Shown: positions 1 through 9,363 of the stretch, piece by piece
Position numbering within the stretch: position 1 is the first letter of the stretch
How the letters are laid out: each line of letters opens with the position of its first letter
Assembly: GCF_016863395.1 (NCBI RefSeq)
Contig: NZ_BOOU01000024.1
Span: 78,688-142,687 of the forward strand
Direction: 5' to 3'
Source of the DNA: Sphaerisporangium rufum
Lineage (GTDB): Bacteria; Actinomycetota; Actinomycetes; Streptosporangiales; Streptosporangiaceae
Length of the DNA: 64,000 bases
Notes under the pieces: generated by a model
Databases searched by the model: none
Told to the model about the DNA's origin: nothing
Seen by the model: the letters and a program-made list of their open reading frames with translations, nothing else
Made by a program: the position numbers and the translations under genes

Positions 1-422
1 CAACACCGATACTGCCGGACACCCGGCCCCTGCTGCTGACTCCTAGTCGCACCGGACCAAGGCCACCCGAGATCCACATATGCGCCTCCTGAGACTGCCG
101 GGATAGACCAATAGGAGACGCTGCACACGTCGGACCGGTTGCCAACGTTCGGTATCGGATCGGTGACGTTAAGTAGAAACTCCGCATGTGTGAGCAGCGG
201 TGAACGAACGGACTGACGGCTTCCACTTCGCCCAGGGGTGATGAGGAGTCGCGGCCGCTCGCTCGCCGATGCCCCTGCGTGCCTGATGACCAATGGCCGC
301 CGGTGGCGTCGTGACCAGGCGACAGAGATCGTTACCCAGAGGCCTTATCCGGCGACTTTAAGTAAACGGCGACGATGTTTGCGATGATGGGCGGGCCGGT
401 GGGATCGGAGGAGGTGAAGCCG
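1..422. other. Left-edge stretch without a confident gene
   Basis: I see no convincing gene before the DUF433 gene. Bases 234-248 read AGGGGTGATGAGGAG, which matches the distal half of the plus-strand CRISPR repeat (AGGGGCGATGAGGAC) at 13 of 15 positions. This could be a decayed repeat or chance. The first 45 bases contain an open frame ending in TAG at about 44-46 that could be the tail of a gene lying outside the window, but this is too short to support. Confidence 0.4.
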
Positions 423-1091
423 GTGTCCTACACCCCAAAGCTGGCGGCGGCATTGTCTGGCGCCACCCTTCGCCAGCTCGCGCACTGGCGCACAACGGGC
501 GTGAGCCGCGGGGCGGTGCTGGTGCCGGAGATCTCGCCGGTGCGTCCGGTGCTGTACTCGTTCCGGGATGTGGTGGCCCTGCGGACCTGCGTGAAACTGC
601 GCAACGACGCGTCCTTGCAGAAGATCCGCCGGGCGCTGGACACCCTCCGCGGCGACCTCCAGGAACGCGACCATCTGTCGGCCTACCGCTTGGTGGCCGA
701 TGGCTCGACCATCTATCTGCTCGAGCGCGGGCAGGTCACCGACCTGGTGCACCGTAAGGCCAACATCGTCATCCACGAACTGGTCGACGTCCTTCGGCCC
801 TTTTATCGCGATGGGCGCCACATCCCCGATCTGCTTCGCCCTCGGCAACACGTCACCGTCGACCCGTCGATCCGTGGCGGGATGCCGGTGATCGACGGAA
901 CCCGGGTTCCGTACGACGAGATCGCTGAGCTGCTGCGCGACGGTGTGCCGGCCGAGCGCATCGCGGAGTACTACCCGAGCGTTTCGGCTACGGCCGCGCT
1001 GGACGCCGCCGACTTCGCGGATTACGTGGACAGTTGCGACCTCCAGGGGAACAGCAGTGCGACTGCCCTCGCCCTCTCTATCAGGCCCTGA
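423..1091 (+). CDS. DUF433 domain protein with MerR-like N-terminal helix-turn-helix
   Basis: The product is about 222 residues. I chose the GTG at 423 because a strong ribosome site, GGAGGAGG at 407-414, lies 8 bases upstream and because the family usually begins with a short segment like VSYTPKLAAALSGAT; an ATG at 375 is in frame but lacks such a site. The N-terminal half (LRQLAHWRTTG ... YSFRDVVALR) looks like a winged-helix MerR-type module. The C-terminal part (VDPSIRGGMPVIDGTRVPYDEI, then an LLRDGVPAERIAEYYP helix pair) is a DUF433 domain, a family found among antitoxins of PIN-like DUF5615 toxins and as a stand-alone regulator. No toxin gene follows; a CRISPR array begins about 155 bp downstream. 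Role as a DNA-binding regulator or antitoxin is family-based inference. Confidence 0.8.
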   Translation: MSYTPKLAAALSGATLRQLAHWRTTGVSRGAVLVPEISPVRPVLYSFRDVVALRTCVKLRNDASLQKIRRALDTLRGDLQERDHLSAYRLVADGSTIYLLERGQVTDLVHRKANIVIHELVDVLRPFYRDGRHIPDLLRPRQHVTVDPSIRGGMPVIDGTRVPYDEIAELLRDGVPAERIAEYYPSVSATAALDAADFADYVDSCDLQGNSSATALALSIRP

Positions 1092-1125
1092 TCAGCATGA
1101 TGGTGAACGGTGACATTGTCACCTC

Positions 1126-1155
1126 ATAGGACGATTGCGTAGGAGCGATGAGGGC
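1126..1155 (-). repeat. Degenerate CRISPR repeat left of array 1
   Basis: Bases 1138-1155 (CGTAGGAGCGATGAGGGC) match the corresponding 18 bases of the array 1 repeat at 16 positions, while the other half of the 30-base unit is not recognisable. It lies 92 bases before the first good repeat, which is longer than a normal spacer. It is probably an eroded oldest unit of array 1. Confidence 0.45.
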
Positions 1156-1247
1156 GAGGGCCGGCGGCCACTCCATCCTCGCGCCGTTGATCACTCGCAC
1201 CTCTCGCAGAACCGCCTCGACGCCGCCGCGCGCCATGCCGCCGGATG

Positions 1248-2857
1248 GTTGCGACCCCTCGTAGGGGCGATGAGGACCCGGCGCGGCAAGCTCGGCGCGA
1301 AGCTGAAGGACATCACATTGCGACCCCTCGTAGGGGCGATGAGGACGATCGCCGTCACGGCCGTCCCGGGTGGGACCAGCAGGTTGCGACCCCTCGTAGG
1401 AGCGATGAGGACTGGCAGCGGGGTCCTCGGGCGAGACCCAGTCCTGATGTTGCGACCCCTCATAGGGGCGATGAGGACGGCCGTGAACGCCGGTTCCAGC
1501 GTGTCGAGTTCGTGTTGCGACCCCTCGTAGGGGCGATGAGGACGGGACAAAGGTGGTGGCCTGAGGAGAATGTCACGGAAGCGTTGCGACCCCTCGTAGG
1601 GGCGATGAGGACACGCCCTGGCCGGTGGCCGCGGCCGCCGCCCCACCATCGCGTTGCGACCCCTCATAGGGGCGATGAGGACGACCCCCGCCCTCAGCAA
1701 GAGCGGTCCCGGGTTGCGACCCCTCGTAGGGGCGATGAGGACGACCGGCATCCTGAGCGGCGGCCCCGGCTGGTGGACGGTGTTGCGACCCCTCGTAGGG
1801 GCGATGAGGACCGCGCTGCTCTCGCTCGTTGACGAGCTTGCGCCGCCGGTGTTGCGACCCCTCGTAGGGGCGATGAGGACTTGTGAAGCTCGGAGGTCTC
1901 CTCCCAATACTTTCGTTGCGACCCCTCGTAGGGGCGATGAGGACAGGCGATCCCTACGGCCAGCGCCGGCGCCGGTTTCTGTTGCGACCCCTCGTAGGGG
2001 CGATGAGGACTACGTGTCGCAGGTGGCGCGCGGGCGGAAGTCTGGGTTGCGACCCCTCGTAGGGGCGATGAGGACGACTACGGCAACCGGGATTCTCGGC
2101 AGGATCTACCGTTGCGACCCCTCGTAGGGGCGATGAGGACGACGCGGGCGACGCCGTCCGCGAAGGACACCGCGCGTTGCGACCCCTCGTAGGGGCGATA
2201 AGGACACCCAGACGACTCCCGTCCAGCCGCAGTCGCTCGCGTTGCGACCCCTCGTAGGGGCGATGAGGACTCGTACGCACCGCCGGCAAGGTCGCGAGGA
2301 TCGCAGTTGCGACCCCTCGTAGGGGCGATGAGGACCCGGACTCGATGCCCCCGGACAGAAGATCGCGCTACGCGGTTGCGACCCCTCGTAGGGGCGATGA
2401 GGACCGTGGCGGTCACCGGGACCAGCGCCGGCCAGACGTGTTGCGACCCCTCGTAGGGGCGATGAGGACCAGCCTCGACAACACCCTGTTCGGGGGGCTG
2501 TACTCGTTGCGACCCCTCGTAGGGGCGATGAGGACGAGTACATCACCCCCAACGGCGAGCTGGACGGCGCGTTGCGACCCCTCGTAGGGGCGATGAGGAC
2601 CGTGAAACGGTCAGTCACGCGCTTCGCTGACGCGGTTGCGACCCCTCGTAGGGGCGATGAGGACGGCAGCAGCCGCTCGTCGTCCGACAGCGTCAACAAG
2701 TTGCGACCCCTCGTAGGGGCGATGAGGACTGGAATCCGGGGAACGGCGGGGTGAAGCTCGCGGGTTGCGACCCCTCGTAGGGGCGATGAGGACTGCTGAT
2801 CAGGGGGCGCGTGTCGAGGTAGATGGTGTTGCGACCCCTCGTAGGGGCGATGAGGAC
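1248..2857 (-). CRISPR. CRISPR array 1: 25 repeats, 24 spacers
   Basis: The 30-base repeat reads, on the minus strand, GTCCTCATCG then CCCCTACGAGGGG then TCGCAAC. Twenty-five copies start (plus coordinates) at 1248, 1317, 1383, 1449, 1514, 1583, 1653, 1713, 1782, 1851, 1915, 1981, 2046, 2111, 2176, 2241, 2306, 2375, 2440, 2506, 2571, 2635, 2700, 2764 and 2828. Spacers are 30-40 bases, mostly 34-36. The leader is on the right, so the newest spacers are near 2828. Repeat variants (units at 1317, 1383, 1449, 1653) cluster at the left, leader-distal end, as expected for the oldest units; one further variant is at 2176. CCCCT/AGGGG forms a 5-bp stem, and Cas6 cleavage at its base would leave an 8-base GUCGCAAC handle (inference). 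Confidence 0.98.
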
Positions 2858-2965
2858 CCCACGGTAAAGGCGCTGGTGGGGGAGGGCAAGAGGGACGCGC
2901 TGGCGGGGTGTTTTGCAGCGAACCTCCGGTCGTGCAGAAAACCCGGGAGGTCTGCTGCAAATTCA
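2858..2965 (-). promoter_or_regulatory. Leader of CRISPR array 1 with palindrome
   Basis: Read on the minus strand this region is nearly the same as the leaders of arrays 2 and 3. It holds an imperfect palindrome at 2911-2961: arm TTTTGCAGCGAACCTCCGG at 2911-2929 and arm CCGGGAGGTCTGCTGCAAA at 2943-2961. The palindrome is 53 bp from the first repeat. The repeat-proximal end keeps TTTACCGTGGG, which is shared by three leaders. The leader should carry the array promoter and the Cas1-Cas2 integration signals. Confidence 0.85.
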
Positions 2966-3122
2966 TGATCCTCTTCCTGCGTGTCGAGCTGGCTGCTCGC
3001 GGCGGACTCTCTTCGATCGTATCCCGGTGGATGCACGTAGACCTGCGGAAACGCGTCGAAGCGCGTCTCCGGTGACTTCCGTCCGTCTGTGTTGGGTGAC
3101 GGCGAAGGAAAGGGGAGGCGGA

Positions 3123-3851
3123 ATGCGGGTGCGGGTCGAGGTCAGCACCACGGCTACGGAGCTGCCGTGGCCGAAGGTCCTGGCACCGGGGCGGTCGCTC
3201 ATCTACGACCTGCTGGCGCGGGAGGCGCCGGCGGTCGGCCGGCAGTTGCACGCCGCGGGCGCAGGGCCGTACGGCATGGTACCGCTGGGTCACGGAGCCC
3301 CGGTGTTCCCTCGGGCCGCGAAGGCGAAGGGGAGGTACGCGGTCGGCGGGCGCGGCCAGGTGGAGCTGGGCAGCCCGCTGTTCGAGGTGGTGAACGTGCT
3401 GGCCCAGGGCGTCAAGCGGCGGGAACTGCTCGACTGGGGCGGGGCGGCCTTCCGGGTGCTCAGCGTGGCCATCGTGGAGCCGCCGTCGTTCGCGTCCGGC
3501 CGGGCTCGGTTCCGTACGACCACCCCGGTGGTGATGAAGGGCACCGGCCGTGACGAGACGGGCGCCCGGTCCACCCGCCAGGCGTGGCTGTTGCCGGCGG
3601 ACACCGAGTTCCCGGTGTTCTTCCAGCGCAACCTCCGCCGCAAGGCCGAGACGCTGGGCTTGGACCCGGAGGTGTCGCTGACGCGCATCTCGTGGATCGG
3701 CGCCAAGCGCTCGTTCTCCGTCGGTCACGGACTCAAGCCGGGCGCCCCGGTGGAGGTCGAGCTGACCGGCCCGCCGGAGACCTTGCAGGCGATCTGGAGC
3801 TGGGGCCTGGGGCAGGCGAACGCCGCCGGCTTCGGCTGGGTCACGGCGTGA
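3123..3851 (+). CDS. cas6: CRISPR endoribonuclease Cas6
   Basis: Cas6 cuts the CRISPR precursor RNA at the base of the repeat hairpin to give crRNAs and usually stays with the crRNA in type I-B. The product is 242 residues. ATG at 3123 is preceded by GGGGAGG at the right distance; a longer in-frame extension to 2913 would run into the leader and is unlikely. The C-terminal glycine-rich loop GLGQANAAGFGWV, the RAMP-fold signature of Cas6, is clear. It is the first gene of the cas operon, about 160 bp from the array 1 leader, so the operon promoter must lie between about 2970 and 3110. The stop overlaps the cas8b GTG (GTGA), implying coupled translation. Confidence 0.93.
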   Translation: MRVRVEVSTTATELPWPKVLAPGRSLIYDLLAREAPAVGRQLHAAGAGPYGMVPLGHGAPVFPRAAKAKGRYAVGGRGQVELGSPLFEVVNVLAQGVKRRELLDWGGAAFRVLSVAIVEPPSFASGRARFRTTTPVVMKGTGRDETGARSTRQAWLLPADTEFPVFFQRNLRRKAETLGLDPEVSLTRISWIGAKRSFSVGHGLKPGAPVEVELTGPPETLQAIWSWGLGQANAAGFGWVTA

Positions 3852-5266
3852 CGGACCGCGAGGCCGCACTATCACCGGTCCGGCTCACCGCACACCCGTT
3901 GCAGCGGGTCGGCGCGTACGCGTTGGCTGTGCTCGGCGGGGTGCCGACGCCGGACCGGCTGACCCCGGAGGCGCTCGACCAGGCCGTGAAGACCATGACC
4001 AAAGACGCGCTGCACGCCGCGCTGGTCCGGAACACCAAGCGGGACAACGGATTCTGGCTCAAGGCGAGTATGTCGTTCTTCCCGAACTCCAAGATGAACC
4101 ATCTCAGCAACGCCAAGAAGGACGACGCGACGGTCACCGAAGCGGTCCAGACGTGGCGGAAGTGCCCGGCGCCGGAATCCTGGCCGGACGCGGCCTGTGT
4201 GCTGTGCGGACGCCGAGCAGTCGGGTTCTACGGCAAGGTGGACGTCCCGCTGGCCGAGAGTGACCTGTACCGCAACAGCACGCCACGCGGCCACGCTGGA
4301 ATGGCGCTCTGCCACCCCTGCCTGTCCGCCTTCTACGCCTTGCCGTACGGGTGCCGGTTGACCGGCGGGCCGTCCATCGCCCTGTACAGCTGGGATGAGA
4401 AGTTCATGGCCCGGACGCTGTCGCGGCGGGTCGAGCGCAACAAGATGCTGATCGCCCTGGGGAAACCCGACAGCAGCGGCATCCCGGCCCGTGAGGTGGT
4501 CGCGCTTCAAGCGCTTCGCGGGCACGAGGACCGGATGACGGCCGGGGTGGAGCTGATGGTCTTCAGCAACAACAACCGGGGCCAGACCTTGGAGATCCAG
4601 TCGATGGAGCAGCCGCTCGCCGAATGGCTGCGGCGGTCGGCCCGGCCGCCCCGCCGGCGAGGTTTCCCCGCGCTGCTACGAGCACACGCCCGGCCCGGCA
4701 CGCCCGGGATCGTCGGCCTGGCGCGTAACGCCTTCCGCTCCCCGGACCGGATCGCCGGAGCATGCGCCCGGTATCTCATCGCGGGCCTGGACCGTGGGGT
4801 CGTCCGGGACGACACGGCCGACCTGGCCGAACTGTGCTTCTCCCTAGTCACCGAGGTACTGACCATGAACCAGCACGAGACCGACGAGATCAGGGCGGCC
4901 GGCCGTCAGGTGGCCGCCTGGGTGGCGGCGGAGAACTCGGCCGGTGCGCTCCGGCAGTTCAACGCGACCGTGCGCGACAAGTCGCGGATGCAGCATTGGC
5001 TGAGGCGTCGCAACCTGGACGCCCTGCTGGACCCTAAGAGCCCGATCGAGGGCCCACTGATCACCGAGGAGCAGTTCCGGCTGCTGTTCGACCCCGAGGT
5101 GGAGCATGCCTGGTTCCACCGCCAGCTACTGACCGTGTCCGTCGTCCAGCGGCTGCACGAGTTGGACTTCCGCCCGGCGGACGGTGCGGAGGTCGCGGCG
5201 GCCCTCAAGGACGAGGACCTGGAGCGTGCCGAAGACAAGGCGTTCCTGAACGGCGAGGAGTCGTAG
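3848..5266 (+). CDS. cas8b: Type I-B Cascade large subunit Cas8b1/Cst1
   Basis: This is the large subunit of the type I-B effector complex, expected to recognise the PAM and help recruit Cas3. The product is 472 residues from the GTG at 3848, which overlaps the cas6 stop by 4 bases. Two CxxC pairs (CVLC near residue 117 and CHPC near residue 157) are the zinc-finger signature of the CXXC-CXXC Cst1 family. Identity rests on these motifs and on the position between cas6 and cas7; large subunits diverge quickly, so the I-B label is also supported by the Cst2/DevR-type Cas7 next door. It ends with TAG directly abutting the cas7 ATG. Confidence 0.88.
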   Translation: MTDREAALSPVRLTAHPLQRVGAYALAVLGGVPTPDRLTPEALDQAVKTMTKDALHAALVRNTKRDNGFWLKASMSFFPNSKMNHLSNAKKDDATVTEAVQTWRKCPAPESWPDAACVLCGRRAVGFYGKVDVPLAESDLYRNSTPRGHAGMALCHPCLSAFYALPYGCRLTGGPSIALYSWDEKFMARTLSRRVERNKMLIALGKPDSSGIPAREVVALQALRGHEDRMTAGVELMVFSNNNRGQTLEIQSMEQPLAEWLRRSARPPRRRGFPALLRAHARPGTPGIVGLARNAFRSPDRIAGACARYLIAGLDRGVVRDDTADLAELCFSLVTEVLTMNQHETDEIRAAGRQVAAWVAAENSAGALRQFNATVRDKSRMQHWLRRRNLDALLDPKSPIEGPLITEEQFRLLFDPEVEHAWFHRQLLTVSVVQRLHELDFRPADGAEVAAALKDEDLERAEDKAFLNGEES

Positions 5267-6301
5267 ATGACCTATCTGGTGGGCAAGGTGGCCCTGGACG
5301 TGGTGGCCGGGGCGCCCAACAACGGGCTGGGCGAGGACAACGTGGCCCGGGTCAAGCAGTTGCGGGTCGGCCGCGCCGTGCATCCGTACGTGTCGGCGCA
5401 GGCGTTCCGCCGCTGGGTGCGCGACTCGCTGCCGCCCGGCGAACCGGTCTCCCTGGTCACCCGGGCCGGCACCGGCCAGAAGCAGCAGGCGTACACGGCC
5501 GGCCGGCCGGACCAGTACGTGGACGACGACCTGTTCGGCTACATGGTCGCGGTCAAGGGCGACAAGACCAAGACGTGCCAGCGGGACACCGTGTTCGCCA
5601 CCGGGACGCTGATCTCGGTCGCCCCGCGCACCCCGCAGAAGGACTTCGGCACGATGAGCCGCGGTTTCGCGGCGGGGGAGAACCCGGTCATCCACGAGCA
5701 CGAGTTCTACAGCGCCGAGCTGGCGGCGGACGTGCTGCTGGACCTGCCCCGCATCGGGGTGTTCGAGGTCGACGGGGCCGGCTTGAAGGTGGCGTTGCCC
5801 GCGCCCGCCGCCGAGGAGGTCCAGGCGGCCGGCGCGGAGCGGCTCACCTTCCGCGGCTGCTCGGCGCTCCGGTTGGACATCGCCGAGCGTCGCCGGCGGG
5901 CCGCGCTGCTGCTGCGGACGCTTACCGCCGTCCGTGGCGGCGCCAAGCAGGCGTTGCACTACGGCGACCGCACGCCGGGACTTGTCCTGCTGGCTCCGGT
6001 CAAGGGCGGGGTGAACCCATTCACCCGCGTGCTGGGCGTGCGGAACGAGCGCACCCGGTTCGACGGCGAGGTACTGCGGGCGGAGATGGCGGCCTGGGCG
6101 GACGAGCTGGACGGCCCCGTCCTGCTCGGCTGGGCGCCCGGCTTCCTCGGTGACCAGCGCGACCAGGTCAAGGCGGACCTGGCCGACCTCGTCGAGGCGG
6201 GCAGCCTGGTGATCGACCATCCGCGGGTCCTGCTCGGCGACCTGGCCGCCCGGATCGAGCGCGGCGAGCGGGACGGCTGGTTCGAGGACCCCAAGGAATG
6301 A
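5267..6301 (+). CDS. cas7: Type I-B backbone protein Cas7 (Cst2/DevR family)
   Basis: Cas7 polymerises along the crRNA spacer to form the Cascade backbone. The product is 344 residues. The N-terminal VALDVVAGAPNNGLGEDNVA, the segment VHPYVSAQAFRRWVRDSL and the mid-region FGTMSRGF are characteristic of the Csa2/Cst2/DevR group. The ATG follows the cas8b stop without a gap and the TGA overlaps the cas5 ATG (ATGA), consistent with coupled translation of Cascade subunits. Length and motifs appear intact. Confidence 0.93.
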   Translation: MTYLVGKVALDVVAGAPNNGLGEDNVARVKQLRVGRAVHPYVSAQAFRRWVRDSLPPGEPVSLVTRAGTGQKQQAYTAGRPDQYVDDDLFGYMVAVKGDKTKTCQRDTVFATGTLISVAPRTPQKDFGTMSRGFAAGENPVIHEHEFYSAELAADVLLDLPRIGVFEVDGAGLKVALPAPAAEEVQAAGAERLTFRGCSALRLDIAERRRRAALLLRTLTAVRGGAKQALHYGDRTPGLVLLAPVKGGVNPFTRVLGVRNERTRFDGEVLRAEMAAWADELDGPVLLGWAPGFLGDQRDQVKADLADLVEAGSLVIDHPRVLLGDLAARIERGERDGWFEDPKE

Positions 6302-6966
6302 CCCGCCTGGAGGCATTGGAGGTGACGGTTACCGCGCCGATCGCCTCCTTCCGCAACCCGCTGTACGCGGGAGTGCAGGTGGCCTTGCCGTGCCCGCCGC
6401 CGTCGACGGTCGGCGGCATGCTGGCCGCGGCGGCGGGCGGCTGGCCGGCGGTCGATCCGGAGTTCCGGTTCGCCATGGCCTTCCACGCGCGCGGCCAGGG
6501 GGTCGACCTGGAGACCTATCACCCGCTGGACGGCTCGGGGAAGAAGGCGGACCCCACCCCCCGGGAGCGAGGGTTCCTGGTGGACGTCACGCTGACCGTG
6601 TGGATCTTCGACCGGCTCGCCGAATGGTCCAGGCGGCTGCGCCGGCCGGTCTGGCCCCTCCGGCTCGGTCGCAGCCAGGATCTGGTGGCCGTCGCGACCC
6701 GCCCGGTCGCCCTGCGTCCCGGACCGGGCCGCCAGGCGGCGGCGCTGCTGCCCGAACCGGACTCGCCCGCACCTGATCAAGCCGCGGCCGGCACGCTGCT
6801 CCGGCTGCCGACCGCGGTGTCCGCGCACCGGGATCGGACCCGCTGGGACGCCTACCGCTTCGACGCCTCCGGCACCGCGACGACGATCGTGCCCGCCGAC
6901 TGGGCGGACGAGGAGGGGCGCGCCGTCGCGCTGCTGCCGCCGGTGCATCCGGCCCGGATCGCATGA
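6298..6966 (+). CDS. cas5: Cascade subunit Cas5
   Basis: Cas5 caps the crRNA 5' handle and contacts Cas8 and the first Cas7. The product is 222 residues. The start MTRLEALEVTVTAPIASFRN followed by LPCPPPSTVGGMLAAAAG is the typical Cas5 N-terminal RAMP motif, in which a conserved helix follows the PPxSTxxG turn. It overlaps cas7 upstream and cas3 downstream by 4 bases each (ATGA). No catalytic role is expected because Cas6 is present. Confidence 0.92.
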   Translation: MTRLEALEVTVTAPIASFRNPLYAGVQVALPCPPPSTVGGMLAAAAGGWPAVDPEFRFAMAFHARGQGVDLETYHPLDGSGKKADPTPRERGFLVDVTLTVWIFDRLAEWSRRLRRPVWPLRLGRSQDLVAVATRPVALRPGPGRQAAALLPEPDSPAPDQAAAGTLLRLPTAVSAHRDRTRWDAYRFDASGTATTIVPADWADEEGRAVALLPPVHPARIA

Positions 6967-9320
6967 CGGCGACGCTGGGCCGGATGCTGGCCAAGAGCTC
7001 ACCAAAGGAGCTGCTGACCGGCCACCTCGCGGCGACCCTGGCCGGCGCCGGCGCGCTGGAAGAACGCGTTGGACGCATCGCGGTGGCGGAGCAGGTCACT
7101 GGCGCCATCTTCTGGACGGCGGTGCGGCTGGCCGCGCTCTGCCACGACGCCGGAAAGGTACCGGACGGGTTCCAGGCCATGCTCGCCGGAAGGATCCGGT
7201 CCTGGGGGGAGCGCCACGAGGTCGTGTCCCTCGGCTTCCTTCCCCGGCTGATCGCGGAAGGACCGCTGCTGACCTGGGTCGCCACCGGGGTGGTCACCCA
7301 CCACCGGTCCTTCGAAGGCGGCCGCGGACCGCTCACCCCCTTCTACGCCGTCCCGGTCGAGGAGTGGCGGGAGCGGCTGCACCCCATCCCGCCGGAGGCG
7401 GTGGCAGAGCTGACGACCTGGCTGGCCGGCACCGCCGCCTCCGCCGGCCTGCCGGTCCTTCCCGCCTCGTCCGGTGCCGGTGACCTGGTCGAGGCATCCT
7501 GGCAGGTGTTCCACCACCTGCTCGACACCTGGGAGCTGCCGGTCGATCCCGACACCGGGCTGACCGCCGTCCTACTCCAGGGCGCCGTCACCCTGGCCGA
7601 TCATGTCTCCTCCGCCCACGGACGGCTCGACACCCGCCAGCCGCTCGGCGCCGGATTCCGCTCGCTGCTGGAGAAGAAGTTCACTGATCAGGGCCGGGCG
7701 CTGTACCCCCACCAGGCGCGGGCGGCCGAGGTCGATGGACATCTGCTGCTGCGCGCGCCCACCGGGTCCGGCAAGACCGAATCGGGGTTGCTGTGGGCGG
7801 CGTCCCAGGTCGTCACGACCGCCGGCCGGGTCGGCGGCGTGCCGCGGGTCTTCTTCACCCTTCCCTACCTGGCCTCGATCAACGCCATGGCCGGCCGGCT
7901 GGGCCGGCTGCTCGGTGACGAGAGCGCGGTCGGGGTGATGCACTCGCGGGCCGGGTCCTACCACCTGTCCACCGCCATCTGCCCGCAGGACGGCGACGAG
8001 GCCGAGGCCACGGCGGCCAGAAAGGCGGCCTCCCGGGCCGCCGCCACCCGGCTGTTCCAGGAGACCCTCCGGGTGGGCACGCCGTACCAGATCCTGCGCG
8101 GCGCGCTGGCCGGACCGGCCCACGCGGGGATCCTGGTGGACGCGGCCAACTCCGTCTTCGTCCTGGACGAGCTGCACGCCTACGACCCCCGGCGGCTCGG
8201 CTACATCCTGGCCACGGCCCGGCTGTGGGAGCGGCTCGGCGGCCGGATCGCCGTGCTGTCCGCCACCCTGCCGGACGCGCTGACCGCGCTCTTCCGCGAC
8301 ACCCTCCATGGCGACGTCCAGCTGGTGGAAGCCGACACCACGGATTCCCGGCGGCGCCACCGGCTGCGGCTGCGCGACCGGCATCTCACCGACCCCGCGA
8401 CGATCGAAGAGATCGGCCGGTCGCTCGACGCCGGGCGGGCGGTGCTCGTGGTCGCCAACAACGTGGCCGACGCCCAGCACCTGTACGCCGAGCTGACCCA
8501 GGGTTCCGGCCGCGAGCCCGAGGACGCCTACCTGCTGCACTCGCGCTTCCGCCGGATGGACCGGGCCGCGCTGGAGCAGGCCATCACCGAGCGCTTCGGC
8601 GTCGACCGGCCGCGCCGCGGCGGGCTGGTGGTGGCCACCCAGGTGGTGGAGGTGAGCCTGGACGTGGACTTCGACGTCCTGTTCACCTCGGCGGCGCCGC
8701 TGGAGGCGCTCCTCCAGCGGTTCGGCCGGGTGAACCGGATCGCCGCCCGGCCACCCGCCGACGTCATCGTCCACCCGGCCGCCTTCGCGCCCCGTAAGGG
8801 CGGTGGTCCCGAGCACGCCGACGGTGTCTACCTCGGAGCACCGGTTGAGATCACCTGGCGCATCCTCGGCCGGCACGAAGGGGCCGACGTCGATGAGGGA
8901 GAAGCCCGGACCTGGCTGGACGAGGTGTACGACTCCACGTGGGGCCACGACTGGTACGCGGAGGTGACCCGGAGCCGCGTCACATTCGAGGACGCGTTCC
9001 TGCGCTTCGCGCACCCCTTCGTCGCCCGGGACGACCTGGCGCAGCTCTTCGACAAGCTGTTCGATGGCACCGAAGCCGTCCTAGAACAGGACCGTGACGC
9101 CTACCAGGCGGCGTTGCGACAGGTTGACGGCTCGGCGGCCGCCGGCCGGTTGCTGGCCGAACGCTACCTGGTCCCGATGCCGCACTGGACCACGCCGCTC
9201 ACCACCTGGGAGAAGCGGATCGGTGCGCGCATCGTCAACGCCGACTACGACGAGCGGCTCGGCCTCGGCCAGGTACACGGCCCGGCCGCGCAGAGATACG
9301 AGGCAGGCGAGGTGCTGTGA
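6963..9320 (+). CDS. cas3: CRISPR helicase-nuclease Cas3 (HD plus helicase)
   Basis: Cas3 is recruited to Cascade-bound DNA, where it nicks and unwinds the target strand. The product is 785 residues. The N-terminal HD nuclease shows an early H in LLTGHLAATL, CHDAGK near residue 60 and THHRSF further on. The superfamily 2 helicase follows: Walker A APTGSGKTE near residue 266, DELHAYD (DExH box) near residue 401, SATLP, and the motif VI region QRFGRVNR. HD and helicase are fused in the usual order and all key residues seem present, so the enzyme should be active. It overlaps cas5 by 4 bases and is separated from cas4 by about 43 bp. Confidence 0.96.
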   Translation: MTATLGRMLAKSSPKELLTGHLAATLAGAGALEERVGRIAVAEQVTGAIFWTAVRLAALCHDAGKVPDGFQAMLAGRIRSWGERHEVVSLGFLPRLIAEGPLLTWVATGVVTHHRSFEGGRGPLTPFYAVPVEEWRERLHPIPPEAVAELTTWLAGTAASAGLPVLPASSGAGDLVEASWQVFHHLLDTWELPVDPDTGLTAVLLQGAVTLADHVSSAHGRLDTRQPLGAGFRSLLEKKFTDQGRALYPHQARAAEVDGHLLLRAPTGSGKTESGLLWAASQVVTTAGRVGGVPRVFFTLPYLASINAMAGRLGRLLGDESAVGVMHSRAGSYHLSTAICPQDGDEAEATAARKAASRAAATRLFQETLRVGTPYQILRGALAGPAHAGILVDAANSVFVLDELHAYDPRRLGYILATARLWERLGGRIAVLSATLPDALTALFRDTLHGDVQLVEADTTDSRRRHRLRLRDRHLTDPATIEEIGRSLDAGRAVLVVANNVADAQHLYAELTQGSGREPEDAYLLHSRFRRMDRAALEQAITERFGVDRPRRGGLVVATQVVEVSLDVDFDVLFTSAAPLEALLQRFGRVNRIAARPPADVIVHPAAFAPRKGGGPEHADGVYLGAPVEITWRILGRHEGADVDEGEARTWLDEVYDSTWGHDWYAEVTRSRVTFEDAFLRFAHPFVARDDLAQLFDKLFDGTEAVLEQDRDAYQAALRQVDGSAAAGRLLAERYLVPMPHWTTPLTTWEKRIGARIVNADYDERLGLGQVHGPAAQRYEAGEVL

Positions 9321-9363
9321 TCTGTCCAGGGTGCCGGCCGAACCGTCAGTCGGGTGACGTGCT

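Noticed and set aside
1135..2968. Long open frames through array 1 coding repeated peptides (LRPLVGAMRT, VATPRRGDED, VLIAPTRGRN)
   Set aside because: They are translations of the CRISPR repeat in different frames, not protein repeats; spacers between them differ and no start signals fit.
2106..3875. 589-residue minus-strand frame over array 1, its leader and cas6
   Set aside because: It is an open frame caused by high G+C and by the repeat; cas6 on the other strand has clear motifs and a ribosome site.
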